Positions 40,134 to 51,289 of a stretch of DNA of 64,000 bases are shown here, piece by piece. This DNA comes from Phaseolus vulgaris (taxonomy: Eukaryota > Streptophyta > Magnoliopsida > Fabales > Fabaceae), in NCBI RefSeq assembly GCF_000499845.2, contig NC_023753.2:24724942-24788941 (forward strand), in the 5' to 3' direction. Each line of letters starts with the position of its first letter. Position 1 is the stretch's first letter. The notes under the pieces are model-generated. The model made no database searches, was not told the DNA's origin, and was given only the letters and a program-made list of their open reading frames with translations. The position numbers were made by a program, and so were the translations under genes.

Positions 40134-40568
40134 TGTATCTACATGGACGACGGGTCCTAGGTAATATCTATCCACTGGTACACAATTCGCTGTCGTACTT
40201 GTAGTCTCCTAATCCTTTGAAGCTTTTCCTCTCGCTATGTGTGCGCTCGGGGGTACCTGCGATTGCACTCCGATGCTCAAGTCAGTGCTAGTATTTTAGT
40301 CTGTCCTCTTAGGATCTGAAAAACGTACCTTTTCCCCCTTCAGAAGTCTTATTTATAGGTTGACTTGGGCCTCCACTTTTGTGGATCAGACAATCCGTTC
40401 ACCAAGACGTGTGTAGTGGTCTTCAGATCGTGTGTGGTGGTTTCCTGATATCACGGGAAGGTATCTCGAAGTGTCTTTGACTCATTCAACTTCAGTTACA
40501 ATTGCTTCTTTATTACGCGTTCATTATATTGTGTGTCGTTCGACTCGGTCGTCCGGTGTCGACTGAGA
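40134..40568 (-). repeat. LTR B of the Tat-like gypsy family (minus orientation)
   Basis: The reverse complement aligns with LTR C (44580-45025) through nearly its whole length, including ACACACAATATAA, GACCACTACACACGTCTTGG and AAGACTTCTGAAGGGGGAAA. The outer end near 40568 is diverged. It serves as the 5' LTR of the minus-strand gag at 37960-39278. Confidence 0.87.
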
Positions 40569-40734
40569 ACATGGAATGCCACACATATCAAATTCTATTA
40601 CAACTGATAAATAAAATTAGTGCACTCTTTCCTCGCTCAGTTATTTTAGCCCTAAGGAGAAGGTTTTAACGAGGCATTTTAAAATAATTATTTCTCAAAT
40701 GCACATGCCATCATGTTAAATTATCGAACATTCT
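40569..40734 (+). other. Post-pol segment of the plus-strand Tat-like element
   Basis: Contains CCTAAGGAGAAGGTTTTAACGAGGC (about 40650-40674). This stretch follows pol in Tat-like elements and reappears, inverted, at about 57313-57340. It marks the 5' truncated start of the element ending with LTR C. Confidence 0.6.
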
Positions 40735-41175
40735 GCCAGTAAACTATAACTTAAGTGTTATTCACGAAATTCTTGGCTCGAAATCCGTTAATAACTTAAT
40801 TGTTATTCACCGAAGCGTTCGATCAGCAGTTCATGGCTTAATTGTTGTTTACCAAAAATTTTTGGTCTGAAATTCATTCATAAGTTAATTCTTATTATCG
40901 AGCATTCAGTCAGCACTTTATAACTTAAAAAGTTATTCACCAACATTCATGGTCTGAAATTCATTCATAAGTTAATTCTTATTAATCAAAGCATTTGGTC
41001 AGCACTTTATAACTTAAAAGTTATTCACCAACATTCTTGGTCTGAAATTCATTTATAAGTTATTTAATCGAATAGTTCGGTTAGTACTTTATAACTTAAA
41101 GGTTATTCACCAACATTCTTGGTCCGAAACTCATTCATAAGTCAATTCTTATTCTACCACCCATTCGGTCAGAAA
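40735..41175 (+). repeat. Tandem repeat, about five units of 80-90 bp
   Basis: Units share CACTTTATAACTTAAAnGTT, ATTCACCAACATTCnTGGTC and GAAATTCATTCATAAGTTAA. They lie between the post-pol segment and the antisense ORF. Such blocks are usual in the 3' non-coding region of Tat-like elements. The first unit is the most diverged. Confidence 0.85.
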
Positions 41176-41322
41176 TAAGTATGACTTACTTAGTGAAAAT
41201 GCATACATATATAACAATGAAATCATCAGAACCACATGAGTATATTGTTCAAAATAGTCGAATATGAAAGCATAGAAAGATAGCTAATTGTTCACAGCCA
41301 CAACCTGGGTTCAGGTGTTTTC

Positions 41323-44250
41323 CTAATCAATCTCTTCGATCGATTGCTCTGGTTGGATAACATCAATATGTTGAGGATCTTCCATCACATGGTTGGCAGC
41401 TCCTCCAAGCGGTACCAGTTGGCAATCAACCACGTCCTTTTCCGAGTCATACCGTGAGTCATCGCTCGGTACACAATGAAAAAAGGTGACTTGTCGAACA
41501 CCTTGATAGAAACTCTCTTCATTTATACGTAACATGAATTCTTGACTTTTTTCTATCTCGACAGCCAAAGACTTTTCTTTAGCCTCAGCATCAGCCTTTT
41601 CTTGTACCAACTGATCCCGCTCGGCCATCACTTTGGTGAGTGCTGCCTTCTGAGTTTCTTGTTCTTCCTTGTTGTTCGTTCTTTTGCATTTCTTCCCTGC
41701 ATGGGTCCGCAGTCTTTAGTGTCGTTTTCAGAGAGTTGATGAGTTTTTACGGCAAGTGCACCGCATTTGTCAGAAGTAATAATTGTCCCTAAGGACGGAT
41801 ATCGATCCCACAAGGAACAGTAAATTATCAAGTACATTATTCGCTAAATATAACAACATAACAATAAAAAGAGTTTAGAAGTGATTGTGTTGGCACTGAT
41901 CAATAAGAAAACAAACAAAGAATTAGTTGCTTCAATTGGAAAAATAGGGATTAGGTTTCATCTCTCCCACTCTCATGTATTTTGATTAGCATGTTAATAT
42001 TGAGTTCTTTGATTGAAATTGATGCCGTAGAAAATTCATTTATATCAATCTCTCGCATATAAAATCCTTAAGAATGTTTCCTAAATATCGATCCCTTGCA
42101 TATTTATAAAAACAACTTAGAATCACACTCAGACGTTAATGGCAATTAACATTTCAAGTCTATCCCTAACACTCAAATATGTTAAGTATTGATGTTTAGG
42201 TCCAAACCCTAAAAATACCTCTCGGTCAGATTTAAGATTCTCAATTTGTCACGGAAAGTTAAAAGTAAAACAACAATACCAATAATCAATCAAGAACTGA
42301 ATATTAATATATAATATATCACCTCAATACATAAGAGTTTGAGCAGATTACTCCCAATCCCAAAGGGTAGAATTAGCCACACATACTTCTAACACCTTCC
42401 ATTCTCCCAATTGGGTTACAATTCACTTTATGGTGTTTTCCTCTCAATCTGGCACACTAGGGTTGAGCCTCTAGCCCTCTATTTATCCTAGTTTTCTAGG
42501 GTTAGGTAGCTTCCTTGTCACGCTAATGGGCTAAATGATAAAACATAAAAAGGACCCAATCTTTCTTTGCATCTTTTTCCACTCTGAGACCTTCCATCTT
42601 TATCTTTTTAGCTCAAATCATTCATCTTTAATCCAAATCTCCAATCTTCCTTAGAAATATGCAATTAACACCAAATTTGGGAATAAAATAATCTTATTCA
42701 AATAAAGATCATAAAAAATATAAAGGTATAAATTCATAAATTAGGTATTTTATATGTAAATTAGCAATAAATCCTCATAAGTGCCTATATTTTAATATGA
42801 AATATTACTGAAATTAGACACTTATCACTGGCCGAAGCCTCCAACTCCGCCTTTAGTTTCGGCACTACCACCGTCTGCGCCCTGCTTAATTCATCACCAA
42901 GCGCCCTACCGACGACTGTAGCCCTGCTTTGCAACTCCACCAACTCCTCTATTAAATCTTTGGTGGGGATAATTGCCAAAATACCCTCATCCTCCAGGCG
43001 AAGATCTATTTGCATGGCCCGCGCAACTCTCAATGAGGGACTCAACATCGTCAAGCCCCGACTGGACAACTGACCCACATCAGAACCAATTTGAGTCTTC
43101 GGCAGACGCCCCTTCTTCCAGTTAGCCGCGGGAGGAGCCACCACCACAGTCGGTGCAACCTCCTCCTCCACAACCTTTTCTTTTGCCACTCCAGCGAGGC
43201 TACTCAGTTTTCGCGCAGCCGCCTGGCGTTTCAAATTGCAAAAAAAGTTACTCAAAGAAGGATCCATCTTCTTGATAATCTCTACAAGATACAAGTACAA
43301 TTAAACAATATTAACATAACGGAGGAACGACCGAATGCAAGAAATCTACGTACCATTGAAGTCTGCCCACTTTTTAAAAGACCCATACAAAGTTATCAAT
43401 TCTTGAGTGGGCAGCTTATAGGGCAACTGGTCAATGACCACTAGGATCTCCTTGTCAAACGGTGACAGTGACGACCACAACCAATTACCAAGTTGGGTAG
43501 GTTTCTCTGTCCAATGGAATGGAAATTTGGTCGTTCCATTCACATTATAAAAAAGGTCTCGGCCATCCGGCTCCACAAATATCTTAAAATATCTTTCCTT
43601 AAATTTTTTATATGAGGTGTTAAAAACAGCAAAACGAATATTCCCCGGTCGACTAGATACAAGACAACCAGCTAACATAGGTACTCGAACGTGTGTTATA
43701 GTAATATAAAAAGGATTCAGGGGTAGGCTGAAGTCTGAAAATTCGACATAACAGTCGGAACGTCTGAAGAGATGCCCACGAGTTGGGATGCAACTGCGTG
43801 GGCGCGACGTTAAGAATCCGAAGGACCCCAATCGAAAAATCATCAAAGGGAAACGTTATATGCAAGTCAGCAAAAAAAGTATTATATACAAAAAAGAAGT
43901 CATGCAGTGCATTTTCCCGACTGTGGCAAACATGGTCGGTCACACCACATATGTCTGGCGTTATCGCTTTAGATGGACATTCAGGCGATAGAAAAGAATT
44001 TTCAGAAAGGAATTGGTCTAAGATATCAACGCTCCTTATTCTAGTAGGAATTTTGAGGACTGACGGATCAACCCAGTCATAGCTTGGGCCGTCTGAAGAC
44101 TGACTCGCATTGCTAGATGCAGAGCGAGTCACAGATGACTCAGTGTTTGCAACACTATTCAAAGAATCTACAGAAGCAGACATTACTAACCTGGACTCAA
44201 CACTCGACACGCGTAATAGACTCGGCACTCGGAGCAGACAACGCAACACT
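41323..44250 (-). pseudogene. Antisense extra ORF of a Tat-like element (plant transposon-protein domain)
   Basis: On the minus strand the protein likely starts near 44184 (MSASVDSLNSVAN). It contains the domain Pfam calls a putative plant transposon protein (Transposase_28): DFFFVYNTFFADLHITFPF and PTQLHPNSWASLQTF, and in a shifted frame after about 43655 SYKKFKERYFKI and KFPFHWTEKP. A plausible 72-bp GT-AG intron (43353-43282) joins EII to KKMDPSLSN. A coiled-coil-like part follows (ELVELQSRATVV, KLKAELEAS), then the end at 41631-41323 (AERDQLVQEKADAEAKEKS). A solo LTR at 41737-42827 interrupts it. The ORF runs opposite to its element (LTR C is in plus orientation). Role unknown; some Tat/Retand-type elements are known to carry such antisense ORFs. 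Confidence 0.78.
41737..42827 (-). mobile_element. Solo LTR (TGAT...ATCA family), copy 1
   Basis: Starts TGATGAGTTTTTACGGCAAG and ends GACACTTATCA. Nearly identical over 1.1 kb to 46591-47689. The flanking pentamers (AGAGT and CTGGC) do not match, so the target duplication is lost or the site was rearranged. It splits the coiled-coil region of the antisense ORF. Confidence 0.85.
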
Positions 44251-44565
44251 TGAAGGAGGAAGGAAAGTGTAAACCCTTCAAACTCTCAATGAAGCGCTAT
44301 TTATAGCCATCGAGGTAGGAGAGAGAAACCCTTACCACTCGTCCAACACCGTTGGATCTAATGTAATCTAACGGTTAAACCCACTTGGCATACGAAACGT
44401 CGCGCAATCTTCACCGTTGAAGGCATCTGATGAAATAATGCACTACGAAACGACGACTCTGCCAAACATCACATCACTGCCAAACATTCAATGCTACCAG
44501 CTATCACACACTATCTCGGGATCCCCAGCCATCCTACACGACTCTTCAGAGATGAATCTCTTCGA

Positions 44566-44579
44566 GCTTAGGGGACAAG
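44566..44579 (+). other. Polypurine tract before LTR C
   Basis: CTTAGGGGACAAG lies directly upstream of the TGTACCGG start of LTR C. It primes plus-strand synthesis in LTR elements and fixes LTR C as a 3' LTR. Confidence 0.7.
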
Positions 44580-45025
44580 TGTACCGGTCGGGCACCAGAC
44601 AACCGAGTCGAACGACACACAATATAACGAACGCGTAATAAAGAAGCAGTTGTAACTAAAGTTGAATGAGTCAAAGACACTTCGAGATACACTCCTGTGA
44701 TATCAGGAAACCACCACACATGATCTGAAGACCACTACACACGTCTTGGTGAACGAATTGTTTGACTAACATAAGTGGAGGCCCAAGTCAACCTATAAAT
44801 AAGACTTCTGAAGGGGGAAAATGTACGTTTTCCATATCCTAAGAGGACAGACTAAAATACTAGCACTGACTTGAGCGTCGGAGTGCAATCGTAGGTACCC
44901 CCGACCGGCGGAGCGCACACATAGCGAGAGGAAAAGCTTTGAAGGATTAGGAGACTACGAGTACGACATCGAATTGTGTACTAGTGGATAGATATTAACT
45001 AGGTCCCGTCGTCCATACAGGTACA
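44580..45025 (+). repeat. LTR C, 3' LTR of the plus-strand Tat-like element
   Basis: 446 bp, from TGTACCGGTCGG to CATACAGGTACA. It has a TATA-like CCTATAAATAAG at about 44798. A and B are copies of the same family. Confidence 0.88.
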
Positions 45026-45379
45026 TTCATCATTATCCAAGAAATCAACACCTCAATCTTTTATGCATTTCAATAGTGTAAGGTTGAAAGATCGGATATG
45101 GTGTTGTTCCTCGTCGACCTTGATTCTTTTTCAATTGAACTAAATATCCAACATGATACCACATATTGCTGACGTTGCTAATGATCGGAGGTGTTGTCCA
45201 TTTTAGACTAGTTTCAGCATAAAACTCCTCAAGATAACTTGTCCCCTTACCGAATTGTTGACATTTATAGTGTGTATCTTTTCATCTTGACACTTTGTTT
45301 AATTTTGATGTTTGTTTACTTATGTATTATGTAAATATAATGGTGGTTGCATATCCCGTGAACTACAAAAAAATACTTC

Positions 45380-46107
45380 AAGGATTTAAGGCTGAGTCGA
45401 GATTAGTGGTTGTCAATATTGTTGTACCAATCCAAATGGTTATGGTCACTTAGACATTTCCTCCCACCAACCAAAAGAGGAAAAGCAAAGAAAAAGAATG
45501 CGAAAAATCGCATTGACACCATTTTGATTGATCCTTTTCTGGGTGTTCTTTTAAGACGGTTAATCAATTTCGGAGTGGGACAAGCTTCTCTAGTCGTGAC
45601 TTCCTAAGTCACAACATGCATTTGGTTGAAGGGTTTTTGTCAGCTTAAATCCTCTCAAATAAGACATGTACCTCTCGATGATATTGGATGAACTCCATGA
45701 TTCCTTCATGGAGTTGTGTTTATGGACCCTCGTCCTCGACAAGTGAATGGGCCCAGACTTGAAGAAAAACAAGAGCTCGACTGAGGTGAATAGATTAAAG
45801 GCCCAATTGAGCAGCTTATTTGCCTCTCTCCAAGCTGCTTTGGAATAGTTATATTTCCAATAAGAACAAGGAGTTGGATGTTGAGCTTGCTTTACAAGGA
45901 TGCATGTTAACATTGAGCATCAATAGTGCTTGGTGTTTAAAGAACAAGAAAAAAAAATTTGGTCCTCAAGTCCTCGACAAAGATCGAGGAGTTAAAACAA
46001 AGCCTGATTGACATGGAAATTTCCAATCACACGGACCAGGAAAGGATTAAGAAGTTTGAGAAAGAGTTAGAAATTTTTCAAGACAGTGTCCTCGACTAAC
46101 ACGAGCT
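45380..46107 (+). pseudogene. Antisense ORF remnant of a second Tat-like element, N-terminal part
   Basis: Plus-strand pieces at 45410-45607 (lysine-rich, KRGKAKKKNAKN) and 45990-46090 (a coiled-coil stretch, ISNHTDQERIKKFEKELEIF) look like the middle and C-terminal parts of an ORF related to that at 41323-44250. It runs opposite to the pol remnant at 57470-57730 (minus strand), giving the same architecture. The Athila-like insertion at 46108 cuts it; the remainder resumes at 56402. Confidence 0.5.
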
Positions 46108-48543
46108 CGGATCATAGTTCTCTTTAAAGTACGAATGTCGAACCCACAGAGAACAATTCTAATTAAGATGTTCTGTTGTAAAACTCATTAAGTATAGAAA
46201 ATAACTTTGAGAATCTTTTCATAACCAAATTAAAGATTTCAAAAGAACTCAGAGATTTAGGGTTTGATTCAGGATGTAACAAAACTAACTTATCAATTAT
46301 AGAGAAAGATACTTTGGATTGAATTGCGTTTATCTCAATCATCTGTATTTTGAATAATACAATATATAATACTCAAAACTACTTATTCTTGAAGCTTAAT
46401 TTAAAGCCATTCATCTTGATTCTTCACAGATGAAATTCATAACATAATTTCTCAAACACTGATTCCTCAGATATTTAACAAATCATCCAGCTTTAGGAAC
46501 AGAATTATAATGCAATTAATAACCTGGAATCTATTCCTAACATTACAAGTTATCAAGTATTTTCGTTTATTTCATATCCTTAAAGGTACTTGATGACTTT
46601 TTACGGCAAGTGCACCGCGTTTGTCAGAAGTAATAATTGTCCCTAAGGACGGATATCGATCCCACAAAGAACAGTGAATCATTGAGTACAATATTCGCTA
46701 AATATAACAACAGAACAATAAAAAAAGAGTGTGAAGTGATTATGTTGGCACTGATCAATAAGAAAACAAACAAAGAATTAGTTGCTTCAATTGGAAAAAT
46801 TGGGATTAAGTTTCATCTCTCTCACTCTCATGTATTTTGATTAGCATGTTAATATTAAGTTCTTTAATTGAAATTGATGCCCGTATAAAAATCATTTATA
46901 TCGATTCCTCGCATATAAAATCCTTAAGAATGTTCCCTAACTATCGATCCCTCGCATACTTATAAGAACAACTTAGAACGAAGCTCAGACGTTTAATAGC
47001 AATTAACATTTCAAGTCTATTCCTAGCACTCAAATATGTTAAGTATTGTTGTTTAGGTCCGAATCCTAAAAATACCTCCCGGTCAGATTTAAGATTCTCA
47101 ATTTGTCACGGAGAATTAAAAGTAAAACAACAATACCAATAATCAATCAAGAACTGAATATTAATATATAAAATATCACCTCAATACATAAGAGTTTGAG
47201 CAGATTACTCCCAATCCCAAAGGGTAGAATTAGCCACGCATACTTCTATCACCTTCCATTCTCCCAATTGGGTTACAATTCACTCTATGGTGTTTTCCTC
47301 TCAATCTGGCACCTAAGGTTGAACCTCTAGCCCTCTATTTATCCTAGTTTTCTAGGGTTAGGTTGTTTATTGTGTCGCGCTAATGGGCTAAATGATAAAA
47401 CATAAAAAAAGGCCCAATCTTTCTTTGCATCTTTTCCATTCTGGGACCTTCTATCTTTATCTTTTTAGCTCAAATCATTCATCTTTAATCCAAATCTCCA
47501 ATCTTCCTTAGAAATCTGCAATTAACACCAAATTTGGGAATAAAATACTCTTATTCAAATAAAGATCATAAAAAATGTAAAAAGGTATAAATTCATAAAT
47601 TAGGGATTATTTTATATGTAAATTAGCAATAAATCCTCATAAGTGCCTATATTTTAATATGAAATATTACTGAAATTAGACAGTTATCAGTACTTTCCAG
47701 TTAAATTTAAGGATCAAAATCAAGACTCTATTGATCATACAGAATCAAGCAATAAGCATAAAATGAAAATACCAAGAACAAGTAGAAAAGAGAATTTTAT
47801 ATATATATATATATATATATCACCAAGAATACATTTGATCAAGATAAATTACATTCAATCCCAAGTTAGAAAGAACTTAACCACTCATGACAGCTCCTCC
47901 AATCTTCATTCTTGATCTAGATTGCATAAGAAGGGCTGATCTGAGCAAGTTCTTCTCCTAAGAACAGAGGTTTCTTCTCTTTCTCTCACTAGTCTCTCTC
48001 TAAAAAACCCAATATGTTTTCCATCGCTGGTTTTGAGTTATGTTTCAGAATTTATATAATCAACTTTAGCTCAAGCTAGCCCGTTTTAGCTTGAGCTAGA
48101 TCTTTCGGTGCAATTTTAGCTTGAGCTAGCGATTCTAGCCTGAGCTAGATCAGTACTGCACCTTTATTCAACTTTGGACAGTTTTAGCTTGAGCTAGCAA
48201 TTCTAGCCTGGGTTAGAATTGTACTGCACCTTTAATCAACTCTGGACAGTTTTAGCTTGAGCTAAATCCTCTAGCTTGAGCTAAATCTTCTTGTGATCCA
48301 ATTGATTTTTTACTTTTTTTTTTCTTTCAATGCCAGCTTGAATACATTCTTTCAATGCTTCATATTCATCTGCAATTTACACAAAAATTGAGATTAAATT
48401 TCTTCATTTGTTTCTTGGTTCAAAAAATATATAATCAGATTCAATAATTCTCAGATTAGGGTAATTTTCTTACATTAAGCAACAATTAAGTTCCAAAGTG
48501 TTCAATTTTCTCAATCATAAAAACTACACATTGGCATTTATCA
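46108..48543 (-). repeat. 3' LTR of the Athila-like element, with a nested solo LTR
   Basis: Starts TGATAAATGCC at 48543 on the minus strand, right after the polypurine tract. It matches 53827-54838 from about 46110 to 48250. The outer end near 46108 lacks about 50 bases seen in the other copies. It contains a TA microsatellite (47797-47820) and, at 48060-48290, many TAGCTTGAGCTA-type motifs. A foreign solo LTR (46591-47689) is nested in it. Confidence 0.83.
46591..47689 (-). mobile_element. Nested solo LTR with perfect GTACT target duplication, copy 2
   Basis: TGATGACTTTTTACGGCAAG to GACAGTTATCA, 1099 bp, flanked by GTACT at 46586-46590 and 47690-47694. The sister LTR at 54325-54350 shows the uninterrupted site (AAAGGTACTTTCCAG), which proves the insertion and its boundaries. 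Confidence 0.95.
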
Positions 48544-48557
48544 AATTCCCCCCAACC
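48544..48557 (-). other. Polypurine tract of the Athila-like element
   Basis: GGTTGGGGGGAATT on the minus strand, immediately before the LTR start TGATAAATGCC. Confidence 0.82.
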
Positions 48558-51289
48558 TAGAATCTTGCTTGTCCTCAAGCAAAGTAATTGAATCCCAAAA
48601 AATATGAGTTCATTCTTCCCCAAAATCCTTAGAAATCAAATCTATAGTTTAATATCAGAACAACTTCATGGAAAGAGCACAAGTTAATTCAACAAAAAAT
48701 TATGATGTTTCCTATCAATTCAAACCAAGACAGGATAAGAATGTATTCAATTTACAAGGTAAACAATTGTTACTCTTCACTGAGAATCAAACTAAGGAAT
48801 TTCTCTCTTCATTCCTCACTGGTGAGTGTTTTCCCTCTTTTTTTCACTGAATTCCAAGTTAATTTAAGGTTGCCCTTCATTTCCAGTTGATTACAAACAC
48901 TTTCACAAACATAGATCTTGAGGTCTTTTTCATGTTGTAATGAGGTTGGGTTACAAAGAAAATTTAGTTTTTCCAGGATAACAAAATTCACACTTAATAA
49001 AAGATTAGCATATTTGCAATTCAATTTCTAATTGTGTTATCCATTATCCCTTCCATAAGATTCATTCACATTGCTTCTTTTTATATTCTTGTAATCCCCT
49101 TTGCTTTTCTTTTTCTTTTTCTTTTTTTTTTTAGAAAAGAGAATGAGAATTTGGATAATTTTGTCATTCCTTTTTTTTTTCTTTTTCTCTTTTTTTTTTT
49201 CATTCTCAAAATCCCAACAGCCACACCAAACCCAATTCTTTTAATTATAGAAATTTGAATTGCACCTATGCTCTCCTTTTGTTAGCATACCACAAGGTAG
49301 GACAATATATGTATATCAGAAGCTAGGGTGCAATAAAACAAATTTGGCTCAAAAAAGGGTTATTTTTCTGCACATTTCATCATATATTGCAAAGGTTTGC
49401 TGTTTGGCTTTGAGTTTTCTCACCTCCAACTTTATTAAACATGCCTCAATCATCTCCATATTTGATTTTGTGATGTAAATTGAATAGAAAATTAGGCAAC
49501 CTCAATTAACTCTTCACTAGTGAAAGTCTCTCAAACTGTTTAAAGGTTTCACACTCTCACTTGGTTGGCTAATTTCAATTACTCATTTGTTCTCAGACAT
49601 TGCTTTCAACTATTTACCTTGTTCCAACTTTTACACATTACTATCCTTTCTCAATTTGAGTGATGGTTCTAGCCACAAATTCTTTTTTCAAATTAAGTCC
49701 CTGATCAATCCATTTGGTTGTTCTAATTTAGAACTATGGTTTGATTTCTTTTTCCAAAAATTTATACCATCATCTATCTATATACAAGATTTCACTTCAC
49801 AAAATATGCAAACATCAACTACTATACTAACTTAAGCTTGCCATCAACAAAAGCTAAAGTAAGAAATATTAAACTAAACTGCTAAAATCAACTTACTAAA
49901 TTAAACTGAAAGTAAAGTTAAACAAAAAGATAAAACCAGTTTTTTGTTCATTGTGCATGATAAGTATCAATCTCCTCTTGTGATTTTGTTCTGCTCTGTG
50001 CCAACATCATCATTCTGAACTTGGTTTGAATGTTCATCATGTATTGCTGCTCCAGTTGTTCCAGCTGCCATTTCTGGTGTCTCTTCAACTCTAATTCCAA
50101 CTCGAAACTCTCTTGCCTCCCTTGAAAAATTGTGCATGTCCCCATGCCAAGATAGATAATAATCAAATTTAGTGGGTGTCAACGACAGATTATTTAATAC
50201 CAGCTGTGGATTTGGTGCGACTCATTTTTCTGTACAAGTAAGAATAAACATTTCTCAAATCAAAGTGTTTTATTTGATTGGCATTTCAACAAACACTTGA
50301 TATGCAATGTATAAAATGAAATTGAATGAGTACTTTTTGTTTTGGTATTTTATCCATGGAAACCGTATTTAACTTTGATTATCCTATTCCACAATCCTAT
50401 TCAACATCAAGACATTGAAATTTTAAAAAGATTGAATCTTTCAATTTAAAAAACGAAACTGTGAACTGGAAGCAGAAACACGCATGACTGGACTTGGTTG
50501 AATGGAAATGGCAATGAAAATTATTATGGAGATGAGTAATTACTTACCTTGATAATGGCAATGTAGATGAAATGTTTGTTTGAGAATGGTTATGTAGATG
50601 GAAGCTTTGGGAGTTTTTTAGAACAGAGGGTGCTTCTGAAACTGAGTTAGGGTGCAGGGTTTTCAAAATGTGATTTTTATAAAATGCTGCAGTTTTTTTT
50701 TTTTTTTTAGAAATCTCACTAGCTTAGGCTAAAATTTGGCAAAGAGCAACAGATTTGTTCTAGCTCAAGCTAGCTCGTTTTAGCTTAAGCTAAAATTTGG
50801 CAAGGAGCAACAGATTTGTTCTAGCTCAAGCTAGCTCATTTTAGCTTAGGCTAAAGTTTGGCAGAGAGCAACAAATTTGTTTTAGCTCAAGCTAACTCAT
50901 TTTAGCTTAGGATAAAGTTTGACAGAGAGCAACAAATTTGTTCTAGCTCAAGCTAGCCCAGTTTAGCTCAAGCGAAAGTTGCAGAACATTTTTTTTTCTT
51001 TTTCTGCATATCTAGCTTAGGCTAAAAGTTCTAGCTTAAGCTAAAATTACCCTGCAATGAAATTTTCTTGAAAATTTTCATTTTGTCTTTGCCAAAAGTT
51101 TCAAACCTTTCTAAGCTTTCTTCCATCCATTCATTTCACCTAACATTTCAAACCTACATGACCATTTCACATATCAAACTAGTTTTAAAGACATTAAATA
51201 TTAAAACATACTACTAAATCAAAACAAAAATTAAAGACACATTTGAAAACAAAACGCTGGGTTGCCTCCCAGCAAGCGCTCGTTTAACG
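48558..51289 (-). other. 3' non-coding region of the Athila-like element
   Basis: No long meaningful reading frame. Right after the protease stop is a GAGCGCTTGCTGGGAGGCAA motif (about 51283-51264), which in Athila-type elements normally follows pol. Its position here shows that polymerase is missing. Poly-T tracts lie near 49110-49200 and 50692-50708. Confidence 0.65.
50720..50970. repeat. 61-bp tandem repeat, four units, rich in AGCT dyads
   Basis: AGCTTAGGCT or AGCTTAAGCT recurs at 50721, 50782, 50843 and 50904, exactly 61 bases apart. Each unit also holds GCAACAnATTTGTTnTAGCT and CTAGCTCAAGCTAGC. Further copies of the dyad occur at 51010-51045, 48060-48290 and 54713-54905. Confidence 0.87.

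Noticed and set aside
50720..50970. CRISPR-like regularly spaced repeats
   Set aside because: Units are contiguous 61-bp tandem repeats within a retrotransposon of a plant genome, with no spacers unlike the repeats.
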